A DNA stretch of 27,500 nucleotides from Trachelipus rathkii (Eukaryota > Arthropoda > Malacostraca > Isopoda > Trachelipodidae), in assembly GCA_015478945.1 (NCBI GenBank), contig JABUQX010123945.1, positions 1 to 27,500 on the forward strand, in the 5' to 3' direction. The position numbers and the translations under genes are program-made. This document shows, piece by piece, positions 1 to 10,218 of the stretch (the stretch's first letter is position 1; the number at the start of each line of letters is the position of its first letter). The notes below the pieces were generated by a model. That model saw only the letters and a program-made list of their open reading frames with translations. It was not told the DNA's origin and did no database searches.

Positions 1-119
1 GTTAATATTGTCGATAGGAGAGACGAGAGAACCGTCGAAGGATAGGAAAGTAGAAGGTGTCTTAGAGAGGAGATTTGTAAAGAAGTTGAGTTTTTAAAGA
101 ATTGAATTTCACAGGTTAG

Positions 120-1578
120 ACGACCCCACCCGGAATTCATATCCAGGTCGGCAAGAATAGCACAATCGAAGCATTAAGACGAGAGGCATTCTAGAGTAAA
201 AAGAAGGAGCAGCAATTGAAACACGTTGAAGAATTGAAGGATCGATCATCGGCATATGCAGTGAATAGAGTTAAGACTGTGCAAGTGAGCAAGATTCGAT
301 TAATGAAAAGTAGGAATAAAGTAGGTGATTGCCGAAACCGAAGCTAAGCCCGCTAAATTGAACACAAAGGGAAGAAGTCCGCACCCCATCAACAACACGT
401 ATGAGCGATTTGAAAGAAAACTAGACATAAGTAAGCAAAGAGAAGGGAAACCCAAAGGAAGGGAGGAGCAGTGACGCGTGCCATAACCGGTCAAAAGCTT
501 TGGACTATGATCAAGCGCCACGCACGCAGATCTCCCCGACAGTTCCTAAGGAACAGGAAAACCATGTAAGTTGTGTAAGAAGCAGAAAGTAATAAGATGT
601 CGCAGTTAGACATGAGGCGCGAAAGCGCTCAGAGAGCGAGTCGAAAGAAGTATGAGATGATCCAGATGATCTATGTATATTGAGAGCGTTGAGTCGAAGA
701 GTGCAAAGATCTTAAGATAGAATTTACAAGTAAGAGCTTAAGGGCGATAGTTGAAGGACTGCATGAGCGGCTTCTTTTTTCGGAACAGGTTGGAATGTGC
801 GTGCCTATCCAACACTGAGGGAAAGTGGTTGTATTGAGACATATGAGAATATAGTTGAACGAGGGGGGGGATAGCACGGAAGCACACTCCCTCAAAACTC
901 GGGGAGGAATGCCATCGCGGCCACCCGCTCCTAACGGTTGTAGATTTCAGGAGCCCATGCACCCATCAAATGTAATCACAGGCAAAGGCATTAGGCACAC
1001 CGGGAGAAGGAGGAGGATGAGAACATGCCAGAATCGTCCAGGGTTGAGTTAGAGGAAAAATAGGAGGCGAAGAGATTGGCCTTATCAGTTTGGAGATAGC
1101 AACAGTACCATCAGATCGAATAAGAGGAGGAAGACAGATTTACAGAAGTTGTAGAGATGTTTTTGGCAAGAGGCCCAGAAAGATTTGTCAGTAGGAACCA
1201 AGGAGGTTAGCGCCTTTCGTTTGATGAAAGCCCGCTTTGCTCGTCGAAGAGTACCTGTGCAACGATTTTAGCTGAATGAAAATTGCAAGAGTGATAGGAG
1301 AACGAGATTTTATTTTTCCACTCCGCACTGTCTCTAGCTGAATGGCCAGAGAACAAGCACGATCGAACCATGGATTATGAGGAGAGAAGATTTAGTCGAA
1401 GAAGGAATGAACTGCTCATCCCATCAACGATACAGCTCCCACCTTTACGGCAGAAGTTGAAGCGTCACCCGAGACAAAGCAGTTCATTCCAATTATAGTT
1501 AACGTAGAAGAAGCAACGCAAGGGCCCCCAATCGGCCCGATCAAAGTGCAGAAAAAACGCATATACATATATATATAG
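120..1578 (+). pseudogene. Possible broken coding sequence, frame-shifting, unassigned
   Basis: This 1.5 kb stretch is purine-rich and clearly less AT-rich than the rest of the window. It is covered by short open runs of 21 to 75 codons whose translations look protein-like: rich in K, E and R, not low-complexity. Runs are at 120-344 (one in-frame TAG at 192), 331-471, 471-566, 606-815 (TGA at 681 and 690), 855-1049, 1048-1191, 1170-1268, 1276-1338, 1334-1495 and 1411-1575. Neighbouring runs overlap or abut in different frames, as expected if one reading frame had been broken by small indels. The 331-471 run starts AETEAKPAKLNTKG. Codons 565-600 encode C-K-L-C-x7-C, a cysteine spacing loosely like the zinc knuckle of LTR-retrotransposon Gag (BEL/Pao type is one guess), but the His is missing. 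I recognise no domain with certainty. It could also be chance open frames in a purine-rich region. No promoter, LTR or splice structure is supported. Confidence 0.35.
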
Positions 1579-1738
1579 TTATATATTAAATAAAAAGATA
1601 ATGATATACTATATATATATATAAGTAGATATATACTAAATAACTGTAAATATAGGCGCTACTTATATATATAATAATAGTATAAGAATATAGCATATAT
1701 ATATATATAGTATATATATAATTATCATACAGATATAT
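1561..1738. repeat. (AT)n microsatellite, interrupted
   Basis: Runs of alternating A and T are broken by short words containing G or C. The tract abruptly replaces the purine-rich coding-like DNA, and the last open run upstream reads into it and stops at 1576. Confidence 0.9.
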
Positions 1739-4126
1739 ATTTAGAATCTGGGCCGCTATCATCAGGGGTGAAATAGAAATCTAAACTCAAATTATTTATA
1801 GTGTCCACATGCTATAATCGGATGACCAGCCTCAAGGGCATGAAGTTTGAGGAACAGTCCTTAATTTGTTTCCAGTTTATCATAAATGCGAGTAATATCA
1901 TAATATTAGTCCAATAATAAATGATAGGATGCATGCCTAATCGGCCTAGACTGAAAATTTAGAATAATGTTGCTAAATGTGATTCTTCAGCTGGTATATG
2001 CATTACGTATCATTACAAAATATATGAATTTGATTTAAAATTACGATATAGTGTCTTAAAAGTCTTTATTGATGAAAGAGAACATTTGAAAATATATTTA
2101 TTTAAATTTTCGTTTTATGCTCTTTTTTTTGCAGTCCGGAAATTGCTTTCGGTGGTCTTCAACAACATTTGGACGAAGAACACATGTGTTCTGCTCTCTC
2201 ATATTACTCACAGGTCAGGGAACACTCAATTTACTTCGTAACTGCTATATATTCAATAATTCACTTTCCGTCTTGTTATTATTTAACAACACAGAGTTCC
2301 GGAAAGCATTTCTTGTGTATGTAGAGCAGTCCTAATGTCCCACGTATTGAGATCCCAATATATGGGCACATTCATATCAATTCAGAAATGTACTAAATCG
2401 TGACATCGCAAATTTATTGTTACTAAAAGTTAAACTTTTCTGTTGAAAGAATGTCTGTCTAAGCTATCTCTATTGAGTGAATAAATCTATCAATGAAAGC
2501 AATTATTGTCAATTACTATCATGTGATTACGACTGTATAATTTGGAAGCATTTATTAAAATACAGGCAAAGGCCTTGTTCAAATTGTATGATTATTGAGT
2601 ATTACCACGAGAGTTTCGTCAGTGGATAAAGAAGGGTTGAAAATAATAACATCGTATGCTTTAACATAAAGAAGTGCAGAAGTTGCAATCTTACCTATAG
2701 AGATTGGGAAGTTCGATAGGATGAATAATACATTTTCTTTCCGTATTAAAGTGTTTCCCGTCAATATTCTCTATAATGAGCGTGTTTTTTAATTGGTTTG
2801 AATGCAAATATCTGCATGTATGTATAAAAAAATTGCTAAATCTCTTGACTCTGTCATTGCAATTAACCACACAGGGTGATTACAAAATTTCTGTCAAGCA
2901 CTGATGAATGTCTTTATTTTGCTTTTTCATATTTTTGGTAAAGTTTGTTAAAAACATAATCACTACTAAAAGGGAGCAACAGCTCCGCACGCGACCCTCT
3001 CTCCACGCATGCTTTTAACATATACGTTTGTCAAAACAAACAGATGTTCTCAGACCATTCACTTCAGATCTTTTAAGACACGTTCTCTAATAAAAAACAT
3101 TTTAAATGTCAGTAAATGGCCTTTGCTATCATTGAGCACTGATGTAAAGCCCTGGTGGCCTGATTTTGATTTTCGAGTCTGAGGTTCGTCCAAATGTAAA
3201 ATTATACATAATCGAAAACCGACGAGCTCACTTTAATTCGTGCTTTAATTTTCTCAGATTTTTCGAGTATTTGTTTAAATGATTCACGTGACACGTATGT
3301 GCCTTTTCCATGAACATACGATTTCGTTCCAAGTATTCTTTTGCCCGTTCAATCTAATTTTCTTTTTCTCAAGATTAATTCATTTTATTCTCTTGATGCT
3401 TTTAAACAGAAAACATCTGGACCACTAGTCACAGTGGTAACATCAATTTCAAAACACCTTCGTCAGCAATAATTCGTATCATGTGGTGCGACAGGGAAAA
3501 TAGGTCATCTCTCGACCTGCATACTGGCTCGAGAAATGTAATGGACCGTGATACGATCAGCTGGTTTGAACTGGTTTGTGTTCACAACACAGAATTTCGG
3601 AGTCTTATGCTCCAGATCCCAATCACTACGCGTTCCAGACAGGCCATAGCTTGTTCCTTCCCTGTGGAATTTTCTAATTTGGGTGCGTCAAGCATTTTTC
3701 TTTTTCTTTGAATGTAACAATGATAGGTAGCCTTTACTCTTTAAAATCTCTCACATTAAAGCTGGTAGCAATAATTACATCCCAATGAACGGAATACAAA
3801 AGTGGGTTCAATTGTCTTATGATTCCTTTAATCTGAGTCAGCATTCCGTTTTACGAAACTTCTCCCGATACTCTTTGGATCGTATTTCCGATATTATTGC
3901 TAGTTCTTTCTATATTTGTGGCCCTAAGACCTCCAGAAGCTGCCTTCGAGAAGTAAAAACGGCATTATTCTGACTAATGTGGCACCGTCGAGTACAAACC
4001 TTAATTTGGAGTTAAAAAACATATCCGTCCACGTACAGGCTTCTCTTTTATCTCTAAATCAATCTGCGCATCTCTGTTTTTCTCAAGATATATCTTTGTT
4101 TGTACATTCATTATAATATGGTATAG
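1739..4126. other. Unique AT-rich DNA, nothing recognised
   Basis: About 2.4 kb of mixed-composition DNA without obvious tandem repeats. The longest open frames (2117-2335, 3481-3711 and 3785-3973 on +, 2579-2764 on -) are 61 to 76 codons, have no recognisable domain and are compatible with chance. I found no partner for this stretch in the right half of the window, so it seems to lie outside the large inverted repeat. Confidence 0.6.
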
Positions 4127-4148
4127 TTATTACGATTATTTATTATTA

Positions 4149-4179
<31 letters not shown>

Positions 4180-4654
4180 AGTATTATATTATTATTATTT
4201 ATTTTATTTAGTATTATTAATATTATTATTATTATTATTAACTTATTCTGACTATCAAAATTCACATATTATTCAAATATATTATTGAATTAATTATTAT
4301 TTATTATAAATTATAATTATTCATTAATTATTATTATTATTATTATTATTATATTATTATTATTATTATTATATTATTCATTATTATTATTATGTATTAT
4401 CTATTTTATTATTATTATATGATTATTATTATTATTCATAAGTAAGTAAATACTATTACATTTTTATTATTATAGGCTCAATATTTTGTAAGTGAGTAGT
4501 ATTGCTAACATGGAAGTTTTGCTTATTGTTCATTTTTATTATTATTATGTAGTAACACTTAAAATTAATGTTAGATATTATTATTATTATTATTAATTAT
4601 TTATTATTATTATTATGTATTATTAATTATTTATTATTATTATTATTATTATTA

Positions 4655-4685
<31 letters not shown>

Positions 4686-4738
4686 TTTTATTATTATTAT
4701 TATTCTTTCTTTTATTATTATTATTATCATTATTATTA

Positions 4739-4785
<47 letters not shown>

Positions 4786-5640
4786 ATTAGTCATGTAACG
4801 GTACTCAAATAACTACAATTGCCAAACTTTACAAATAATATTATGTATAATGTTTACTAATAGTAGTATCGATTCCTTATTTTATCTATATACTATTGAT
4901 TCTTATTATTTTATTATTTTAGGTTATATTATTATTATTATATTATCATTATTGATTATTATTATTATTATTATGTATTAGTATTATTATTTATTACGTA
5001 TTATCTATTATTATTAATTATTATTATTATTATTATTAATTATGATTACAAGTAATTAATTATTATGTATTATCTATTATTATTATATATTATTATTTTA
5101 TTATTTTTATTAATTCGTAGTATTTTATATTACTTCATTATTTATTATTTTAATTATTATTATTATTATTATTAATTATTATTATTTTTATTTTTATTGT
5201 TTTTTATAGTTTTTTTATTATTGTTTTATTTATTTTATTATTTTTATTATTTTATTATTTTATTATTATCATTAATTATTAATTATTATTATCTTTATTA
5301 TTTATTATTATTCATTATTATTATTATTATTATTATTATTCCTTATTATTATTATTATTATTCTTATTATTATTATTATTATTATTATCTATTATTATTA
5401 TTATTATTATTATTTTATTAATTGTCTATTATTGTTTTATTATTAATTTTACTCTATTATTATTATTATTATTATCTATTATCTATTATTTTATATTATT
5501 ATTATTATTAATTATTATTAGTTATATTATTATTTATTATTATTTATTATTGATTATTATATTATTTTATTGGTAAAATTATCCCTATTATTTTTAATAA
5601 ATATTATTATTATTATATTATTTTTATGATGATTTTAATA
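4127..5640. repeat. Long imperfect (ATT)n microsatellite field
   Basis: About 1.5 kb of TTA/ATT/TAT trinucleotides, with interruptions at roughly 4240-4290, 4440-4560 and 4795-4920 where non-repeat words appear. Open frames in it encode only Leu, Tyr and Ile runs and are repeat translations, not genes. By position and strand complementarity it is the plausible left partner of the (AAT)n field at 24990-26460, though simple repeats cannot prove homology. Confidence 0.92.
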
Positions 5641-6189
5641 TTTTGCTAATATATATGTATTCTTAATTAGCTATTTTTGTTGGTTTTTTGGATTAAATTA
5701 AGGTCAATCGTTAAACTCTTTTACTTAAATTTAAATGTACTTTTATTATTCTGTTTCAAAGAACATAACGCTGCATTACAATTAGTAGTACTCCCTTTGA
5801 AAATTGTATATGATTAAGTATTGCATTATACTGACAACTACTATATTAATAATACTGTTTTACAACTTAAAGTAATTAAGCTGTATTTCTGATAAAGAAT
5901 TTTGAATCGGAACTCATTATAGTGTTAATAATATTGTTACATCTATTGATGTTATTGCTCTTATATATATTTATATTTGAAAATTTCCTTCTGTATTTCT
6001 TTAAATATTATATTAACTTGGTCTTCACTTGTACCCGTGTAGATTTTTTATTTTATTGTTATACTTACTTTAATTAACTTAAAGGAACAAAAATTAAATT
6101 TGCAGATTTGGAAGTATTAAGTGCAAAATAGGAAATGTTGGAAAGAAAATTTGATAAATAAAAGAATGAGATTGAAATAGGGGTTGGGT
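5641..6189. other. AT-rich unique spacer
   Basis: No open frame of note and no repeat structure. It lies between the (ATT)n field and the distal end of the left arm. I see only weak, unconvincing resemblance to the right side at this position. It ends with a G-rich word just before 6200 (a run of GGGTTGGG/TGGGGG type). Confidence 0.5.
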
Positions 6190-6815
6190 GGGGGTAATAT
6201 GCGATAGTGTAATGATAACTCTAGTTTAATTGGAGATGAATGTTTGATTGTACTCTCATAGAGCACATGTGCTGGCTGGTGAAAATGATTTATCCATTTC
6301 GAATATTATCCCTCATTTAACACTTTAAGGAGGAAAAAAGGGAAATTGCATACTCCTAAACAAAGCAATTTAACTTGAAAGAATAATAATAAAGAATATA
6401 GAATGAAAGGTAAGGGAAGGAGGGGTGTTGAAAAGAATGGTATAAGGTTGGCCACGCATTGCAATTTTCTGAATCGCACTGCACTGCACTAAACTGCGCT
6501 GCCCCTGGAGGTCATTCCCCACCACTTCACCACACCAAAGAGGCCGAAATTGTATGTAGCACCCGTACCGCTCACCGCACAGCACAGAAACGGTGCTGAA
6601 GCCAACCTTACATAGTATGGTAGAATGAATAGAGAGACCAAAGTAACAAAGAATGTTGCTAAAGAATGTGGCGGAGGAAACTTGTAAAAAGAAAAGAAGT
6701 AGACCATGAAAAAAGGAAAGGAGAAACAATTATACAAAATAATGTGTAAAAGATTCCTTAAACACTCATTTAATTCAAAAACACGAAAATGCAAAAGTCC
6801 AATTTATGTTTCCGA
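6190..6815 (+). repeat. Distal block of left arm, inverted copy at 21035-21950
   Basis: Shared words in the same order as the reverse complement of 21035-21950 include a GCGATAGTGTAATGATAACTC-like start, GTGCTGGCTGGTG, GGCCACGCATTGCAATTTT-like and CGCACTGCACT, then CTTCACCAC, GAGAGACC and GTGGCGGAGGAAAC. The copy on the right is about 1.46 times longer. Two minus-strand open frames here (6370-6729, 6489-6794) overlap in different phases, show no domain and have no intact counterpart in the other copy, so I do not call genes. Confidence 0.8.
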
Positions 6816-6989
6816 GGAAGTCAAATTGAGAAAGATAATTATTTAATACTTTGTATATGAAGATCAATATGTTGAAAAGATTATTAAAGAAAGAAATGTG
6901 CTTATGAGTCAGACGTATAGCTAGCGACAGAATCTAATTGAGAGAAATAGTTTGCACATCGCGGGTAGTAACCTATTCTAAAAGGAAAA
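6816..6989. other. Unassigned spacer in left arm
   Basis: Short A-rich unique DNA between the distal duplicated block and the SINE-like head. No gene, repeat or clear right-arm match was seen. Confidence 0.4.
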
Positions 6990-7190
6990 CAACTCTTGGT
7001 AACTAAAACCCAGGATCCGTACGAGGGATTGAACCCAGTCGCTCTACAGTTGCTGAGGTGATTTCACCATTAGAAAACAGTAGAGTAATCAGTATGTGCG
7101 ATGAGAGTCTCTGGTTCTACCCCTGATGCGTATCCTAAGAAGAAACTACCAAGGATAATTCCTAATTCTTTAAAAGGGTAAAATCCCAGT
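6990..7190 (-). mobile_element. tRNA-derived SINE-like remnant
   Basis: On the minus strand, the reverse complement of 7040-7060 reads CACCTCAGCAACTGTAGAGCG, closely like the D-arm/A-box of a tRNA (CTCAG...GTAGAGCG). The reverse complement of 7025-7036 reads GGGTTCAATCCC, a near-consensus B-box/T-arm. The two boxes almost touch, so the anticodon arm is missing: this is not a functional tRNA gene but fits a decayed tRNA-derived SINE head. A second tract on the plus strand, about 7080-7123, also ends in a B-box-like GGTTCTACCCC and is followed by a body and then (TAA)n at 7192, which could be a SINE tail. I cannot decide which orientation is the element. No target-site duplication was identified. 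Confidence 0.38.
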
Positions 7191-7191
7191 A

Positions 7192-7194
7192 ATG

Positions 7195-7285
<91 letters not shown>
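7192..7285. repeat. (TAA)n microsatellite
   Basis: About 30 almost perfect trinucleotide units directly abut the left end of the foldback element at 7287. A like array lies on the other side of the element (7890-8016), so the element sits inside, or carries, an AAT array. Confidence 0.95.
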
Positions 7286-7286
<1 letters not shown>

Positions 7287-7508
7287 GCGATGAGTAAAAA
7301 AAAAATTAAAATTCAACATATAAAGTAATTTCACAAATGTGTCAAAAAAGTTCCATAAAAAGACACAACAGAAAATCTTTCATCTAAACTCTCCAGATAA
7401 AAAATCATATCACTTCTCAGAAAGGGTATCCATAAGTCCCAAACACTCTAAGGTAGCGGGGCTACAGCCATCCTGGAGGTTCTCAGAAGGTAAGAGTATC
7501 GGACTTTC
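7287..7508 (+). repeat. Left terminal inverted repeat of foldback element
   Basis: Pairs with 7601-7825. Differences between arms are scattered substitutions and 1-5 base indels, so the element is not newly inserted or the sequence is imperfect. Confidence 0.8.
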
Positions 7509-7600
7509 CTTCAGAGTCGCTTCGTCGGATCCTCTTTCCTTTGAAAGCTAAGAAGGAAACTATTCCTGTCGAGATCATTACTTCAGGATTTAAGAGCTTA

Positions 7601-7825
7601 AGTCCGACACTCTTACCTTATGAGTTATGAGCCTCCAGGATGAGCTGTAAGCCCCTACTTTAGAGTTGTTTGAACTTATGGACACCCTTTCTGAGAGTCT
7701 ATTTAGATAATAAGGGGAATTATAAATGAGATTTTTTCTGTTGTCTTTTTATGGAACTTTTTGACACATTTGTGAATTTACTTTAATGTTGTAATTTTAA
7801 TTTTATTGTTGCTATAACGCATCGC
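7601..7825 (-). repeat. Right terminal inverted repeat of foldback element
   Basis: Reverse complement of 7287-7508. The outer end reads CGCATCGCTTTTT, mirroring AAAGCGATG at the left end. Confidence 0.8.
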
Positions 7826-7844
7826 TTTTTAATTGTGGGAATTA

Positions 7845-8030
<186 letters not shown>

Positions 8031-8165
8031 ACAATCTTTTATATGTTGTGTATCTTTCATTTAAATCTGAAGAGCAACAAAGGAATCCTTTCGCTCAGAT
8101 TTTATCTGTCTCTTATTTCGAAGAAGAAAACCAAATAATTAATATTGCTCGAATTTTCGAATTGA

Positions 8166-8180
8166 TGGACGTCTCTCTCT

Positions 8181-8234
<54 letters not shown>

Positions 8235-8399
8235 TCTCTCTCTCACGGATCTCTCTCTCTCCCTCTCACTATCCACTCTCCCTATCTATCTCCTCCTCAT
8301 GCTTTCTTTATTTCTATTGTTTTCACTTTTTACTCGCTATCTCTCTCTCTCTTCTTTCTCTCGTCTCTCTTCTCTCCTCTATCTCTTCTCGGTCTCTCC

Positions 8400-8456
<57 letters not shown>

Positions 8457-8870
8457 GCTTTCTTTATTCTTATTTTTCACTTTTTATTCTCTCTTTCTCT
8501 CTCTCTCTCTCTCCTCTCTATCATGCTCTATCTCTCTCGTTCCTCTTCTCTCATCTCTCTCTTGCTGCTAATCTCTCTCTCGTATCTATCTCTCTCATTA
8601 GACTTTCTTTATTTCCTTCATTTTTCACTTTTTACTCTCTCTCATCTCTCCTCTCTCTCTCGTTGTGTCTGTTCTCTCTCGCTGTTCTACTCTCTCTCGT
8701 CTCTCTCCTCATCTCCTCTCCTCTCTCTTCTCTCTCCTCTCTCTTCTCTCTCCTTCTAGTCTCTCTCTCTCTCTCTCTCCTCCTCTTCTTAATTTTCTGT
8801 CACTCTTTTTTCATCTTTCATCTCTCATTTTCTCTGCTTCCACTTTCTCCTCTTTCCTCACTCTCCTAAC
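8166..8870. repeat. Long (TC)n polypyrimidine tract
   Basis: CT/TC dinucleotides, with long pure runs at about 8186-8226 and 8402-8455, are broken by recurring words such as TTTCTTTATTTC...TTTTCACTTTTTACTC (near 8308, 8460 and 8604), so the tract has a longer internal repeat unit. A 273-codon frame from 8048 and its overlapping frames encode only Ser/Leu/Phe and are translations of the repeat. The right arm has the complementary (GA)n tract at 17405-17870 with the matching word AGTAAAAAGTGAAAATAAAG. A strand-asymmetric purine/pyrimidine tract like this can form triplex (H-) DNA. Confidence 0.93.
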
Positions 8871-8959
8871 AGTCTAAAAATAAGGTTCATAGAAGTGTAG
8901 TAGTTATTAAGAGACAACCCTCTCCTAAAGGATGTTTAACAATATGTACACCATATAAT

Positions 8960-9030
8960 ATAGTTATTGTATTAATAAATATCATATATAGTTATATAAT
9001 TATATATATATATATATTAATATATATATA

Positions 9031-9077
<47 letters not shown>

Positions 9078-9338
9078 GATTATATACTATATATATATAT
9101 ATATATATAGTATATATATATATATATTATATACATATATCAGTTAGCGTACCTTTGAAGATTTACTTCGGTAGAAGGTGTATACTATATATAATATAGG
9201 TATATATTATATATTATATATATATATAAATAAATAAAAAAATATAAAATTTATTATGTTATAAAAATATTAATAATAATATTATATAATTAATATATAT
9301 ATATATTATAAATATGTTATATATAATATAATATATTA

Positions 9339-9373
<35 letters not shown>

Positions 9374-9565
9374 AATTATTAAATATATATATATATTTAT
9401 ATATATTATATATTATATATATTATATATATAATATAATATATATATATTTATATAATATAATTATTATATATTATAATATATTATATATATAAATTTAT
9501 ATATATATATATATAGTTATATATATAAATAATATAATTATATAATAATAATTATATATATATTT
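8960..9565. repeat. (AT)n microsatellite field
   Basis: Alternating TA with TTA/ATA variants. A non-repeat island at about 9139-9183 (contains GTTAGCGTACC and TTCGGTAGAAGG) interrupts it. The right-arm counterpart by order is the AT field at 15950-17245. Confidence 0.92.
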
Positions 9566-10058
9566 AAAGAGGATGAGATAGAGGGAGAAGTGAGACAGTG
9601 AAGATTTCAAAATTCTTTAACATTTTCAATTTTATCTGTATACGTTTACGAGTGAAAGAAACTTTTTTTTCGTAGCTCGTAAAATTTTTCGCGTAATCTT
9701 TTCGTCGTAACAAGGTATGATGCGCAAGGGATTTTCCTAATATAATTATGTTTAATATGAAATATGAAGATCATGCTGCGGAGCCCATAAGTCTTAAACT
9801 TTTACTACATAAGAACAGAGTAGGAAAAAGGGAAATTTTTCCAGGGTTATGTTAATTATTATAATTGTTGGTTTTACTAAAGCAGTTGGAATTTTTTTTA
9901 ATTTAATATTTCATGTAATCAGTTTCATTTTTAAAAGGTGCTAGAAATTTTAATTCCTTTTTCTAACTTTATATTTTGTTTTGTTTACTTAAAACAAGAC
10001 TCAAAATATTGGGAAGGGCTACTATAACCATACCGTTATGTTATTACGGCCCCTGATT
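9566..10058. repeat. Unique block of left arm, inverted copy at 15342-16040
   Basis: No gene seen. In reverse complement it aligns by words with the right arm: CAG.GGCCGTAATAACATA at one end, CTACTCTGTTCTTATG in the middle, AGGAAAATCCCTTGCGCATCATAC and AAAGATTACGCGAAAAATTTTAC farther on, and CTCCCTCTATCTCATCC at the outer end. The right version carries extra short A/T insertions between these words. Confidence 0.72.
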
Positions 10059-10059
10059 T

Positions 10060-10090
10060 ATATATTATTTTTATATATATATAATTATAT

Positions 10091-10131
<41 letters not shown>

Positions 10132-10183
10132 AATATATATAATATATATATATATATATATTTTAAACTATATATATATATAT
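10060..10183. repeat. (TA)n microsatellite
   Basis: Pure alternating TA runs at the outer border of the 10.2-11.9 kb block. The mirrored position in the right arm (15121-15341) also carries an AT tract. Confidence 0.92.
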
Positions 10184-10206
10184 GAGGCCGGGGTTGTATC
10201 AGAACA

Positions 10207-10218
10207 CCCCCCCCCCCC
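10207..10218. repeat. Poly-C run (12 C)
   Basis: Homopolymer at the edge of the (TA)n tract. The mirrored sequence near 15110-15122 reads GGGGTCCACCC with no long run. Confidence 0.9.

Larger units (their letters stand above)
7287..7825. mobile_element. Foldback/MITE-like element with long terminal inverted repeats
   Basis: The left arm 7287-7508 (222 bp) is the reverse complement of 7601-7825 (225 bp) at high but imperfect identity. Shared words include AAGCGATG at the outer ends, TCACAAATGTGTCAAAAA, GTTCCATAAAAAGACA, CTCAGAAAGGGT, CCATAAGT, CATCCTGGAGG and GGTAAGAGT.TCGGACTT. The central loop is 7509-7600 and contains a small 7-bp hairpin (7535-7541 with 7553-7559). The structure matches a non-autonomous foldback or MITE-like DNA element: no transposase, long terminal inverted repeats, total about 0.54 kb. 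An expanded, degraded copy lies at about 19130-19860. The 70-codon open frame at 7339-7551 is not considered a gene. Confidence 0.8.

Noticed and set aside
2117..3711. Duplication between the 2.1-2.35 kb and 3.48-3.71 kb segments
   Set aside because: They share CAACACAGA.TT.CGGA and GATCCCAAT words, but the spacing differs and the surrounding sequence does not align.
4568..5421. Open frames rich in Leu, Tyr and Ile in the (ATT)n field
   Set aside because: Pure translation of trinucleotide repeats; no domain or start context.
6370..6794. Two overlapping minus-strand frames (119 and 101 codons)
   Set aside because: Neither has a recognisable domain, they exclude each other, and the inverted copy at 21035-21950 does not preserve them.
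7040..7123. Functional tRNA gene
   Set aside because: No complete cloverleaf can be drawn; the anticodon arm is missing in the minus-strand candidate and no acceptor stem pairs.
7287..7825. CRISPR-like or microRNA cluster
   Set aside because: There is one inverted repeat pair, not regularly spaced direct repeats; hairpin RNA potential exists but nothing shows processing.
8048..8877. Open frames of up to 273 codons over the (TC)n tract
   Set aside because: The translations are Ser/Leu/Phe repeats produced by CT dinucleotides in any frame; several overlap in different frames.
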